Source of the DNA: Helochares maculicollis
Taxonomy: Eukaryota > Arthropoda > Insecta > Coleoptera > Hydrophilidae
Length of the DNA stretch: 44,234 nt
Direction: 5' to 3'
Assembly (NCBI GenBank): GCA_033557835.1
Contig: JAWQRO010000289.1
Span: forward strand, 1 to 44,234
Shown here: one piece after another, positions 1 to 12,533 of the stretch
Numbering within the stretch: the first letter of the stretch is position 1
How the letters are laid out: every line of letters begins with the position of its first letter
Program-made: the position numbers and the translations under genes
Notes under the pieces: model-generated
Seen by the model: the letters and a program-made list of their open reading frames with translations, nothing else
Told to the model about the DNA's origin: nothing
Database searches by the model: none

Positions 1-3000
1 TGCAAGATTTTCGAGGATATTCAAACATGGCTTGATGAATAAATATCAATGAAAGTAGAAGCTTTCTTTTGGAATAGTACCCATAAATTGCCAGAAAGTC
101 GGATAAAATGTGTAAAAAGAGAGGTCCAGTACTTTGAATAAAAAATGTTTTACCTTTTTTCATAAATAATTGCGTATTTTTCGTCAAACAAGCGACATTT
201 TAAACTTGCGCAACTGGTGTATCTTACGAAAGTTTAAGCAAACGTAAGTGTTGCAAAACGGTCTTGTAAAAATAAGACGTTTACAACTGACACTATTTGT
301 CTATTGCCGAGTTTACTGATGTTAAAAATGTTTGGGAAAAATTTAATAGCGAAAAATTTAAAGATGTATCTATATCCGTGTAAAAATTGATTGAATAGGC
401 AATGCTATGGAAAGAAGGATGTAATTATAAATACCACATATAGCCTAACATGGTCTTATCCATCAAAAACTTTAATTTGCAGTTAGGAAACAATTACAAC
501 TGCTCAGTACACATTTAGTAATTAATTTCGTTTCTTAATTTACTATAGTTTTTTTAATAATATGAGACATGATCATAGTATTTGTCATTAATTGTGTTTT
601 ATTTGAGAAAAGCTAACATTTAATTAGACGTTTACTACACAAAGTATAGTACCTAATTTAACTTCGGGATTTTTCGATATCTTCACGACTTAGAGCCATT
701 GTGCTGGGCATGGCTTCAGTGTATGTGCATATAAACACAACAACAATTCTGATAATATAGTAAAATTAATAATTTATTTTAAACATTGAGGCGTTTGTGT
801 ATGTAATGTTTCCTAACTTTAACGTGGAGTAGATGGAGGCATTTTTAGTTATTACTGTTTTTATTGCAACGTTTCTGTAATAATTAAGTAGCAGTGATAT
901 TAACTCGTAATAAATGTTGGGATTGGTTAATTGGCATTCCATAACGTAATAGGTGGAATAAAAATATCACATTTGTCTCAACATGTAAAATACCTGAACT
1001 TATAACAGATGAAATGAATGCTAATATGAGAACAAAATATTTATAATTTAATTTAACAAATTGGAATTAAATAATTGAAATACATTACAAAATGAAAATA
1101 TCGAATTATTGTCCACAAGTTGAGCTGATTTAGAGTATGTTCATTGAAATTACTTAATTTAATGTAATGCAGAATTTCAAATTGTTATTATGCTCAGCCT
1201 TAGAAAGCAAATATTTTTTTTATTTTAGACGCATTTACCTAAAATCATTGTAGGCAGCATGTTGCAGCCACTGTTGAGTGCCCACGGAAACATAAGTATT
1301 GCAAGTCATTCATACATATAAATCAATAAGCATATGAACAATCAAATATACAAGTAGCAGCAATAAAAAAAAACAATTTCAAATTCCTTGTACCTATTTC
1401 GGCTTCGGCCTTCCCATGCCCGATATTTACCATAATACCACGCGCATGCATTTATTACATCCTCAAATGTATTCCTATTAGCTACAAACATGCGTTTAGG
1501 AGCTCCTATTTACAAATACAGACACACTGGAAATGTACGTACATATTCACAAGTCGTACACACACATACTCACTACGGGCTCTCGCACGGAAAATGTAAA
1601 TGTGGAAGCGAGAGAGGCGCTCCTAATCCTCAAACGATATTAAAAGAGCCAAGCAAAAGCCAGCAGCGGAAAGGGAACTTCAAAGCACTTTTTCAGGTCA
1701 CTTTAGCGCAACTTATTACGTATGCTCTTTATCGTAAATGGGTATCTACCTCCTCAAATGAGACATTAAATGTATTCATGGTCTAATTTAGACGGTCGCG
1801 GTTGTAGCGAATACGTATCAATTTTTTCTTGCTTTGCTTTGAATGCCACTAAGACTATAAAATCATTTCCTGAACACTAAAGGGACTACGAGACTTTTTA
1901 AGTGACATAGGGGAAGTTTTATGGGGCTCGGAGGCGAATTAATAAGGGAGTAGTTTTCTATCGGTAAGGGGAATTTAAGCTGCTTTATTCGGCGAGAAAT
2001 GATTTTTTATAAATGTATTATTTTCAACTCGCTATCTTATTTGGAAGTGGATTTCAAAACAAGTCTGTTGTTTAGTTTTTCTAATAATAAGATTATCTAT
2101 ATCTCTCTTACCCACTTCGCTCAGCATTTTTTGTGTAAAATAAAATATTGCTAAAGATTCTTTTTATGATTACAAAAATAACAATTGCAACGTACTACAA
2201 GTAGCTCAACATCTAGCTAAAAAGTAGAATAAGACAATTTTTCAAAGACAATTTGTTTTCATTTTGTTTCTTTGAACCTATGAATAATCACCGATTTACC
2301 TGTGTCGTAATTAAACATTAACACAAACGACTGGCAAGCGCAGTAAAAGTGCTTAATGTTCTGTATTTAAAGCGAGAAGAACGAATCCCATAATAAAGAT
2401 ACACAATTAATTAAAGTGTTTGTATTCAGTAAACAGAGACGAATTTGCACAGAAGCCATTAATTATGCAGGTTTGTAGGGAGATCTGGAGAAATGCATAA
2501 AATACATAAGATTACAAAGCTTTTGGGGTGGAATAACTTAGTTGGGCGGTTTGCCCTCTTCTAACTTTCCAAAGATCTTACTTTTGAACACATCTCTGTC
2601 CTCTAACGGAATTTCACCTCCCGTAAAAATCAAGAGCTTATGATGATACTTCGTCGTGACTACAAAGAAATTCTTCGGTTTCGCAATGTATTGATGGATG
2701 CGGAACATGGAGATGGCACATAGAGACAGGACATTAATATGGGAAGGGGGAGAGGAATTGGACATAGAGAGTGACATACAGCCAATACCTATCTAACGAT
2801 CTCACGATCCATTGAAGGTCAAGTACTGATAGACACAAATGAATGCATTAACGATTAATGATGGGCCCAATCGGATTGCCCGTGGTAATAAACCGTACAA
2901 TCAGTCGGCATACCGCATGAGGTAGGATCTATCGGTTAAGTTCAATGAGATTGTATTGGCGCATAACAGCCTTGTAAATATGCATGTGGATGTAATGAAC

Positions 3001-6000
3001 ATATCGAATTTTATTACCACAACTATAAAGTATACAGCACATATAAGCAGCAAACGTCGATTTAAATTAAAATATATGTTACGTAGTTAACTATCTAATT
3101 GATTTGCTTCTAATGAATTATTCAGACCACGGGGTACATGTGTTTGATTCTAGTTTATGAAGCCATCGCGTACTGTACCTTTCTTAATTAATATATAGCC
3201 TCATTGCTTCATTAGACCCGATCTGGTAAGGTGAAACATGGTTATAGCTTTATAATATGCGGATGTAACTGCATCTCAACATGCCATTTTATTTGTGGAC
3301 CAAAGCGGTTCCTACTACCACAAATTAAGACACTTCTAGAACAACCAGACAATAAAATTCCAAGGTAAAAGCTTGATATATATGTAGAGTGAATCAATGT
3401 GCTTAAAGTGGATAAAAGACAAGTGTCTCATTGTGTGTTTTGAATAGTTTGAATGACAGATATGCGTATTAATTTAAATTGTTAATTAAAAATTTCTGTA
3501 CCTGCAACTTTGTTCAAAAACATGCTTCTGTCTTTTAAGATTTTATGGTTTAAAACTAAATACATTTAAAAAGATTATTCTTTCTAGTAATTATTTATTA
3601 AAGAATTTATAAATTAATTTTGGGAATAAATTTAGTCGTGCACTAAAAAGGGTCAAAATTATAAAAATATGAATTCATTGTCTAAATGTTTGTATGAGAA
3701 AGTTGATGGTTCAAACTCATTTTTAACGAGGAACTGGTTTTATCTTTATTTTACTCGAACCTAAAATTCAGTACGTTTTCCATCTTACCGTTCGAACTTT
3801 CAACGATCTTGATCAGGCAAAAACGATATTCTGGACAATTGAAAATTATTACGGAGAAGGCAAACCAATCGCACATTTGATCGAAGGAAAATTTCAAAAA
3901 ATTAAACTGAAAAAACAGAAATTCTCATAAATAAATTAACACTATTTATGTTAGACCTATACTGACAACTTCCAAGTTCCTGGTGCTTCAAATGCATTTA
4001 TACTCAAAGAATAGATATATACCAAATTATGCCAGTAAAACCAATAAAATCTTATTTTAATATTTTTCTATATTCATTTCAGGTAAGCAGAGAAACCCGC
4101 CACTAAATAATTACCCTACAAAGATGGAAAAGGACCGTGGAATGTAAGCTTAGCCATTAAGAATTCCCAATCCAAAGTAATGTCCAATTTCATAATAGCA
4201 CATTTTAACCACTTTTAATGTATTAATATTTATGGAATTACCCTAATCTTTTTTGTATTTCGCCATAAAGCCAATTTTTACGGTAACAAATCCCGAATAA
4301 GCCGACAGTAATCCGAATTTTATGCTTTCCCGTATATAACTATATTTTTAATGATGTGACCCGCACAATGTGCCCGGCTATAAATGTAGACGGGCCCTTA
4401 AATTTTGATTATGGCCCCCGCTATATTTATCGCGCTTGCGACATGTTATATTTAAAAACTTGTCGACAAAATTCCACACTACGCTTCACAAAACTGTGGG
4501 GTTAATTTGTCATTAATTCGAATCTAAACAAAAAAGAACTAATTTGTCAATCTAACTTTCATATATATATTCATTGTAAAATAACTGCAATTTCTGTGCC
4601 AACAATGGCTGCTTGAATGGTTCGTAATTAACTATATAAAGATAATCTTCAATAAGTTTTTTGGAAATTTAGGCATTTTCCTTCCTTTCTATTCTATTTG
4701 TTCGTTGTGGCTTTGATGAAATAAGTGAAAACGTTTCGATACAAAAACATAGCCTTGTAGTAGGGTACGCCTTAGAGTTAGTACTTCTGTATAGTGGAAA
4801 CTATGAATTTGCTTGGCCTCACTTTTCAAAAATACAAATTTATAGTCACTTTGGCTTGCAAACTACTTCCATGAATAGTAAGCGTAGAGACACCTCACAA
4901 GCAGTTGCTCTCCTTTATATTGCAAAAACAATTCTGTCTTTTACTTTACGACCGTAACGGCATTGGCATTTACGCATATGTCCGTATTGAATGTATGATC
5001 TTTGAATATTGATAAAGCGCCGTAGCAAGACCAAAGAGATGGAGCAAAGTGAGCCGGAGGCTGACGTATAAATGAGTGTGTTAATGAGAATTGACAGTTT
5101 CAGTTGCAGGCAATTTGTATCGGGCAAATGAATTAGATAACGGGCATTCGAGCACACCACAATTACTATTTTATTTACCGATTTTATAAATTAACATTGT
5201 TATTCAACAACAACGCCGCAATATGTCTGGGTAACGATGCGGTCGCGTTCGAACATTGAATTATTGCTGGTGTTACACATATATGTACGCAAGAATTGCG
5301 CTCCGGAGTCGAATCTATCAACCGGACACGCCCGGAAATTGATTATTCTGACATTCCATCGATTGTTTTGCAGAAATACATTTCCCTCTACTAACCAGTT
5401 GCTGGGCAAATATCATCACTTTGTAACAAGCATCTGCCTATGAAATGCTCTATTCAAGGCTTTTATTTGCACATATAGAGAAAAGGATTGTATTTTCAAG
5501 GGACATTTACATCTAACATCCCACTTGCAGCCCATTTTCAAAGATCACGTGACCGAAAAAAATTTGTTTCGAAAACTTCAAACGCGCGCTAAATACGTAC
5601 ATCTCTTGTATTTGTAAAAAAATTAGAAGTGACCATCCATTAAAGGAAATTTAACGCAAGGAGTGCCCCTCAGCACACATTGATATACATATTAAAAAAA
5701 GCCAACAAAAAGCTTGATTTGCAAAGCCATGACTTAATTGCCCGTCAAGTCGAATAGAGGTAGATCAATTTTAAACCATAGGTAGTCTCTTAATAATCAC
5801 CATAACAATGATACTAATTAACTTTGGGATAATTTGATTTTCGATAGCAGGTGATTGTGTACTCTTATTTTCGCGGCTGTGCCCGGCTATTAATTTATTT
5901 AAGTCTAAAAGAACAATGAGATGACCAGTTTTTCTAAGAAATGTATGGTAAGAGTGCGGGCGAGGGCCCCTTAATTAAGATCCCCTTAAATTTGCATTTG

Positions 6001-6157
6001 TTTTGCTTGCTAACACATTGCGAATTTCTTGGAACGGCATCGACATAACACCCACCAATTAAGATTGGGCTTATTTAAATTCACTCTTATTTATAGACCT
6101 AACTACAAACTACATGTTAATGTCGTCTAAAATCTAATTATTCTCTAAATTTCGGGT
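1..6157. other. AT-rich non-coding stretch, no gene recognised
   Basis: No reading frame here resembles a protein I know. The longest ATG-started frame (1490-1786, plus, 98 codons) has no domain, signal peptide or splice context. It lies in a patch of higher GC (about 1380-1720), where long frames occur by chance. Another patch of higher GC covers about 4880-5400. An open stretch without an ATG at about 3727-3930 (plus) reads smoothly but matches nothing I recognise. If the Robo exon at 28451 has its first exon to the left, this stretch is intron; otherwise it is intergenic. Confidence 0.5.
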
Positions 6158-6163
6158 TTTATT
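6158..6163 (-). promoter_or_regulatory. candidate polyadenylation signal of the C16orf89-like gene
   Basis: TTTATT on the plus strand reads AATAAA on the minus strand, about 130 nt beyond the stop codon of the gene at 6295-7775. Its position and orientation fit the 3' end of that transcript. AATAAA is common by chance in DNA this AT-rich, so this is a plausible site only. Confidence 0.35.
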
Positions 6164-6294
6164 CAGTAATGATTTCTTTTACAATACAAATAAATCCATT
6201 TTGTTGCATTATTTGATAATGCTTAGAGAAACTCCATGAATTAATTTTCAATATTTTGCTTAGGTATCTAAATCCGCAAAGCATTGTTTCATGT

Positions 6295-7775
6295 TTAGCC
6301 ATAAACTTTATACAGAAGATACCGTAAGTAAGTAGCTAATGTAGAAATTCCCAAGCCAGTGGCATGATCGGTGCATCCTTCGAAAAGATAATTTGCTTCC
6401 CTCTTTTTCCTGCCCTTGTTAAGGACGAAACAGCCTGAAGAACTTTGCATTGTGACAATAGACTTCATCCATTCAGGCTTCAAAAATTCCTCAAATCCTA
6501 ACATACCACACAAAGTAACCTGCTCCATAAATAAATCACCAATATGCGAGTTTTTGTCCTCAGTCAAGTTATCAACTATCAAATTGGCTTCCCAATATAT
6601 GTAACTACAATAATCTTTCTCAAGTTTCATGACTTTGATATTGTTCCAATTGCAGCTCAATGTCTCCGCTACAACTAAGTACAACAATCTAAAAGCAAAA
6701 TTTGTCATAATATGCTACTGTGGTAGTTATTTTAACTTTCTTGCCTATGGGTGACATTATATCTTGGAGCAAATTGAGGCTGTCCAGCCATTAAAGACCA
6801 GCAGTTCGGCGAGACGAGACATTGCTGATTAAAATTGGATGCCTTTATAAGTTCCAAAAAGCAATCATCAGAAGAAGACTCATCAAACGTAGGATAACGG
6901 TCAATATATAATTTATATTTTGCATAAGTATCAATGTCCTTCGGAATATTGTCGTTTTCTGTGTCAAGTTCACCACTTACAAAATGAATATTTCTTTGCC
7001 ATAAATGTATGTTCGTCAATATTTCATTAACTGTAATCATATACAACATTTTCGCAAATCAACAATTTAGTTGACTTTAGTTAAACTTATCATTTAAGTG
7101 ATAATACTCACAGTACACATATTTTTCAGGGTATATAGTCAAGTGTTTTTTTCCATCTTGAATTAAGATTTGTAATTTGTTCAAATGATTGTGCAATAAT
7201 TGCAGGACGTCTCCAGGTAGCCGCCGCCTCAAGGCTGCTTGAATATGGCCTAAAAATCACAACTCTTCAATGCCTATAACTATAAATTTTAATCATGAGA
7301 AAGTAATCTTCAAATTATTTAAGTTACTACTAAAGTAACAGCTATCTACTTCCAATGACAAATATTTTAAATCTCTTAAGTAAAAACTAATATCCTAAAT
7401 TAAAAAGCGAAAACTAATATATTTGCACAATTTTAAATACGAAACCCTTAAAGAAAAGTATTGTAAATCTAAATCTAACCTTCTACTATGATGCCCTAGC
7501 GATGTGAATCTGTTCAAACTGAACATAACATATAACATAAATTCACAAATCAGCAACAGCATATTAACAACTTTATTAAAATAAACTTTCTACTTACTAG
7601 CTCCTAGAGTCAAACCATAATACCCATCAACATTGAAATATTTTGGTGAATTTTGAACAAATTCAATGGCTTTTCCAAACGCTGTATTTATTTGGTAGTA
7701 CAACTCAGAATAATTATTTTGTGCATCCGCCAGTTTAATACACGTAAGAAGCAAACAGACAAACTTGAACATCAT
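6295..7775 (-). CDS. C16orf89/UPF0764 family (DUF4735) secreted protein, 4 exons
   Basis: Exons run 7775-7598, 7249-7112, 7030-6745 and 6688-6295. Joined, they give 996 nt, or 331 residues plus TAA, with all phases matching. The start is the first ATG after an in-frame TGA at 7794-7796. Residues 1-18 form a hydrophobic signal peptide, with likely cleavage after ADA. Family landmarks are NVDGYYGLTLGA (residues 48-59), a Cys-rich CLVSPNCW block (176-183), NVTHRLLYL (197-205) and DLFMEQVTLCGMLGF (252-266), then a WMKSIV...GCF stretch and a C-terminal GC near 305-306. The mature part has eight cysteines (162, 176, 182, 213, 228, 261, 287, 306) and three N-glycosylation sequons (N21, N197, N241), as expected for a secreted, disulfide-bonded glycoprotein. 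Human C16orf89 is a secreted protein enriched in thyroid, and its biochemical role is not established. The length is close to that of other members. The gene looks intact. The family call rests on remembered motifs, not a search. Confidence 0.85.
6689..6744 (-). other. 56-bp GC-AG intron (intron 3 of the C16orf89-like gene)
   Basis: On the minus strand the exon ends ...ACCCATAG and the intron begins GCAAGA, then ends in TTTTAG. Splicing here joins codon AG|A and gives NVTH-R-LLYL, which matches the family's conserved block without a gap. The nearest GT (GTTAAA, eight bases further on) would put the downstream exon out of frame. GC donors occur in a minority of introns and normally carry a strong AG|GCAAG context, as here. 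Confidence 0.75.
7250..7597 (-). other. intron 1 of the C16orf89-like gene (348 bp)
   Basis: The donor GTAAGT on the minus strand follows ...GGAGCTA, and the acceptor is TTTTTAG. It splits a serine codon (A|GC). Intron 2 of the same gene is 81 bp (7111-7031), with donor GTGAGT and acceptor TTACAG, splitting a phenylalanine codon (T|TT). Confidence 0.75.
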
Positions 7776-8529
7776 GAATAAAGTGAACACGGATCACGCT
7801 TTTATTTTTTATTGCCAGCACAACATAATCTTTTGCAAAACCATAGGCGTCGTTTTCCAACCGCAGTTGGCAACTTACAATTAAGATTCGTAGCTGCTTG
7901 ATTTGCAATTTTAATTTTCATTCGTTGAGGTCGAACTAATCGTTACATATAGACTTATACACAAAGTCTGATTAAACATAAGTAATTTTTAGAGCAGCGT
8001 AATCGACAAGTGTGATAGCTTTGAGGCTTTGGGGTAATACCTATAGCTTTGCAAAATGATTACCGACGCTTGTATAGGACTTACAAACATAATGTTACCA
8101 TTATATTTTGCGATATTTTGTTTTTATCAGTAATTTCAAATACAGCTAATTAAACTTTATTATGATTATTCTTTGGTTTGCTAGTTAGTGCTCTTGTGTT
8201 CATGAGATTATTTTACAGATTTTCTAGTACAATACATATATGGTAATCGTTAATATACCTGTTTTAAACATAAATAAATATGTGTATACTAAATGAAACA
8301 TAATGAAATTAGAGAGTAACGTCTTTACGAAAATATTCATCGAAAAATTTTGTTTAGTTCGTCGAAGATTTAACAGTACTGATAAGCCTATTAAAAATCT
8401 CAAATATCTCCTCAGCATTCTAGTTTGAATATATGTACTACATAAAATTGCCTGCGAGTATCAATAACAAAACAACAAATACCTACATATGATGCAAAAA
8501 TAGATATAAATTTTTTTCAATTTTCACAA

Positions 8530-8557
8530 TTAACATATGCGTCATTGCATATGTTAA
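8530..8557. repeat. perfect 11-bp inverted repeat, 6-nt loop
   Basis: TTAACATATGC and GCATATGTTAA flank GTCATT. All 11 pairs match. The hairpin is short and AT-rich; it could be chance, a small transcript fold or a paired protein-binding site. Confidence 0.6.
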
Positions 8558-8625
8558 AAAAAACTATGCCGGTTAAGTCCCACTTCCAGCCTTCACATTT
8601 ACACGTAACTATTTGTTATTGCAAA

Positions 8626-8693
8626 TTTTACACTTTTGTAAACATTTTGTTCAATTATTTATTCCAAGGTGTGAAATTTACAAAACTGTAAAA
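8626..8693. repeat. 17-bp inverted repeat with 34-bp spacer
   Basis: The left arm TTTTACACTTTTGTAAA (8626-8642) pairs with TTTACAAAACTGTAAAA (8677-8693) at 16 of 17 positions. The 68-nt fold has the size of a small hairpin RNA or a tiny inverted-repeat element. No flanking target duplication is clear. Confidence 0.55.
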
Positions 8694-11600
8694 ATGTGCT
8701 GCGATCGTGATGACACGTTATATGTGTCAATTTTTCATGATATTTAAGACACGTACAGAATTTTAATAGGAAAGCTTAACTTTAAACGCGAGTTTACTTG
8801 AATGAAAAATGTTTAAAACTATGTAGGTAAATAGATATTTCCGGTGAACCTATATGCCTTAAAAGTTGATACAGATCTATGATTTTGTTGTATACCAAAC
8901 TTCATTGCTCCACCTCGAACAGTTTTACCTGTATTATGTTTTTATACACAAACACAAACACACAACGAATCATCATGCCAAAAATGACTAAAATGAATTC
9001 AGAGGCACTCAAAATATGAAGATCCTTCAAATCTCGCTTTTTTTCATGATCGCAATATCTTCCCTTTACTATACTTCGTATAGTATGTATAACAATGTAT
9101 AAATTTAAGACTCATGTCTTCAATTATTTAATTTAAGTGAATTCATTCACCTTGAAGGCTTAGGGTAAATTACTAGGCAACGTGCTCAATCAGTAATTAA
9201 AATATTTTCAAATCACGATTAACCAATTGGAATTTTATACCCAACTACAACTGTACAATTACCGGTATTTTATATCCGAAGAAAAAATTCCCCGAAATGC
9301 CAGCGCTTCAATAAATTAACAATTTTGTAACCTAATCTTTCCTCCTAATAAATCCTAATTACACCTTATAGATTTCAAAACATTTGCATCTAACAGTTCT
9401 CCGTATAAACTTTAATGTTCGTTCTTAGTTCCTATTATGCAAATCAGCATTATTAGACTAATTCGAAGCCTCGCGCAGGTATTAGACACCAATCACCTCA
9501 ACATTAATTAGAAGATAATAAATAAACTGGTCCAATTTATTAAGCTTAATTGACAATTTTTTTCGACGTTTTTCAGTCGTTTTCCGCGCGCCCGTGTCAA
9601 CATCGGTTCTCTGTTCTCTGTCAGAGATCCAACGACGCTGAAACGTGCTCGTTTTCTAAATGGAAGCCATCTAATATAATCCCACACATATTTATAAAAC
9701 GTGGCGGCGTTTCCGTGATGAAATATTCAAGATAACGGAGTAAGAAACGAGAGAGAGTCGATACAATTGCATCTCCTCTCTTATTCGATTCAATTTACCT
9801 GAAAATGGTTAAGGAATTTTCAATTTGCTTTCTTTTGCTTGATCCGAACACAATTTGACCCTCCTTAATTAGATTAACCTTTTTGGTGTTCTTTTAGATC
9901 GTTCTTGAAGATAATCACGTAGCTTCGCAGATGCGGCGCATTTTTACTGCATTAGTTAAAGAGGAGAATGATGAATTTTAGCTTGAAGTAGATACATCGG
10001 GAGTTTGAAAGATTTTTAAAATGGCCGTCTTTTATAAATTAATACAAGAAAGATTTAGTAGAGAGTTTGTAATTGTCACTTCAAATGAAGCGATGAGTAC
10101 ATCTGGCCCGTAAAGTCTAAACATAAAGAAGTTGAGAAAACGAGTGATGTCAGTGTCCATATCCGCACACGATAAATACCCGCAGGTTTATGTTAAACAC
10201 ACACTAGGGATTAATTACGGCAAACAAACAAGCTGGGAACGGAACGGATGGGGCGAAAAAACTCGTTGCATATTTATTTTGGCGGTGATCCAAGAATATC
10301 TGCAATCTTCATTCAGAACAACTGGAGCTATTCATAAGGAGCAGTCTTTTATCGCAATCATTAAATCTGGACGAAAATAAAATTCCTTGAATTAAAAAGC
10401 ATATCTTTTTTTAAGAACTTCAGGCTCGAAATAGGAGACTATTGATATTTATCTTACGAGTTGCTCTTTTGTTGCCATGTTTCGCCCGGCTCGGCTTCAT
10501 TATCCTGGGACTAAGTAAAATTTTTAGTGAGGCTCGCCAGGATTTTATGGGGAAAAACCTGTTGCTTAAGCTACGTAGAGAGACCGAGGATGAATGAAAA
10601 AACTTTAACCACGGAGGCAGAGAAAAGCCAAAAGGAATGTTTGAGCCTAACAAGTTTCCTGGAAGTATGAGTTCAAAGAATCGTAATTCAACGACCGTTA
10701 ATTGAAGTTTGGAGTAAATTACAATGTCTGGCCACTTCCTCCCTCACTTATTTACACCTAATCATGTTGGCGACCCATTAATCTTAATTCTTCTCCCCGG
10801 CCAGACCAAACAGGGAGTCCCATAATTAAATAAACTCCGAGAAACAATCGTCCTGAATACCCTAAGAAATTAGGAATAGTCAGAGAGTAACGATGAGAAC
10901 CAACATCAGGCTGGACGCTGGCTGTCCACTGACCACTCTCACGTGTGTGGAAGATGGATCGATACGTCCTCTAATTGGCCATGTGGATTAGAGGGAGACG
11001 AACGTAACGACATAATTCCTGGTGACTGGGACATATATTGCCATGGCCAAAGAGGGTTGCAATATACTCTCGATAACGTGTTTGTTTGTTGGCGAGGATT
11101 CTGTACAATTACGGTCGAGTTATTGCAGTCGCTGCCTTGCCAATTGGATTTTGTATGTATATCCCCCTGAATATTGTCCGGTTATTAATTAAGAATAATA
11201 GTTACATTACATCAGAATCCAGAGAAATGCGAGACTGTTGTAGTGTTGATTTCGTTTCCTCTTCCAGATCACATTGTTTTTATTTGGTATTTTGGTCGTT
11301 GTGAGCACCATTGTGCTGCATTTGAATTTTGCGTTGCTAATAAATGTATAGATCCAAAAGTTCTCATTGAAATGTTTTCTGTTCTCATAATGGTACAAAT
11401 AAGATATTATTTTTTATTTGGTTGTAATAAAAGATCTACTCTATTCTCTAATGACCTGAGATAGGAGATATTGTTAGAACTTATTGTATCCGTTTAATAC
11501 AATCAGAATTATTTTTGTCTATCCAAAGAAATAATTAAACAATTTACATTCAAGTATAACTCTAAAATTACTCTTTTGATAAACCTACTTAATGATTTGA

Positions 11601-12480
11601 TTTACTGTTGAAAATTAGTTTGCTTTTCGAACCATTTTCTATTAAATATTGCTTAAAAATCTTTTGTTTCTTTTATACTTTTATTTTAATAAAAGCTTGT
11701 TTTGTACTGTGGCAGAAAAATATATAAAACAATTTATATAGCTTATTAGACTTATCTTACTTTATTTACTCTTAAATTAATCAATTTATTTGCTGGTCCT
11801 TGGACCTTGGACATTTACATTAAAAATCTATTGCCTGAATAGAGAATAAGAAGTATACAGAGACACACAAGTGATCTTACTAAAAACAACCATCATAAGC
11901 AGAGCATTTGATATCTTTATAAATTGGCAGATAATATTACGAAGTAAAGCTAGTAAAAAAAAACAAATGTCCCAAATTTGATAGCCTATGATTCTTTTAG
12001 CGATGTATTTCGTGTAATTCTAGCAATATTTATGCCGATGTTATTGCCAACAAATATGAATGCATGCAAATAAGCAAATAAGTTTCTTATTTAAATATGT
12101 CATGCGAAATAAAAGTACATATTTAAACCAAAATTGTAAGTTTTCCTTAAATATTTTAACTGGTTGCTAATGTCCCACAAAACAAACTTATTCTAACCCA
12201 AAATTATATCGAAAGATTTATCTCAGATGTCTAGCGACAGTCTCTGAGAAGGTCTTTTATTAACATGTACGAATTTAAGAACTGATTGAAACAAAATTGG
12301 ATGGTTCTTGGACATTTAGTTTGTTTCTGTACTTTGAACCTATATTTTTAGTTATACTATACACAACTCTTTTGTCATTACTAAGCACATTTGATAGTAG
12401 CAATACTGGCTTGCTGTTTTCATAGCATCTCCTAGATTACCAAGATCGAACTAATACTTATATTACACTGTGGTACTTTA

Positions 12481-12512
12481 TGAGGTGTGTTCAAAAAGTA
12501 TCGCGAATTTTG
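12481..12512 (+). repeat. mariner terminal inverted repeat (left)
   Basis: It begins TGAGGTGTGTTCAAAAAG just after a TA dinucleotide. It pairs with 13758-13789, with mismatches at repeat positions 1, 15 and 25. This end is downstream of the transposase gene. Confidence 0.9.
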
Positions 12513-12533
12513 TGTTTTTCACAAATTATTTAT

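Larger units (their letters stand above)
7791..12480. other. non-coding stretch between the C16orf89-like gene and the mariner
   Basis: The first few hundred bases would hold the minus-strand gene's promoter, but I see no convincing TATA-initiator pair. Two inverted repeats (8530-8557 and 8626-8693) and a short hairpin (9067-9085) are present. About 9440-11170 is richer in GC and contains clustered homeodomain-type TAATTA cores followed by several chance-length frames. About 11180-12480 is AT-rich with nothing recognised. No frame looks like a known protein. Confidence 0.5.

Noticed and set aside
1490..1786. 98-codon ATG frame on the plus strand
   Set aside because: No domain, splice context or coding-like pattern; it lies in a GC-richer patch where long frames occur by chance.
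3727..3930. Open stretch reading ...TVRTFNDLDQAKTIFW... on the plus strand
   Set aside because: It looks protein-like by eye but has no ATG and no known relative. Dozens of stop-free stretches this long are expected by chance at this base composition.
5260..5290. GTCGAATC-type word as a possible tRNA T-arm
   Set aside because: No acceptor stem, D-arm or anticodon arm fits around it; the same is true of other GTTCGA words in the window.
9067..9085. TACTATAC-TTC-GTATAGTA hairpin containing a loxP-like half word (ACTTCGTATAG)
   Set aside because: Only one half word matches, with no proper spacer or second arm. Eight-bp hairpins are common in AT-rich DNA.
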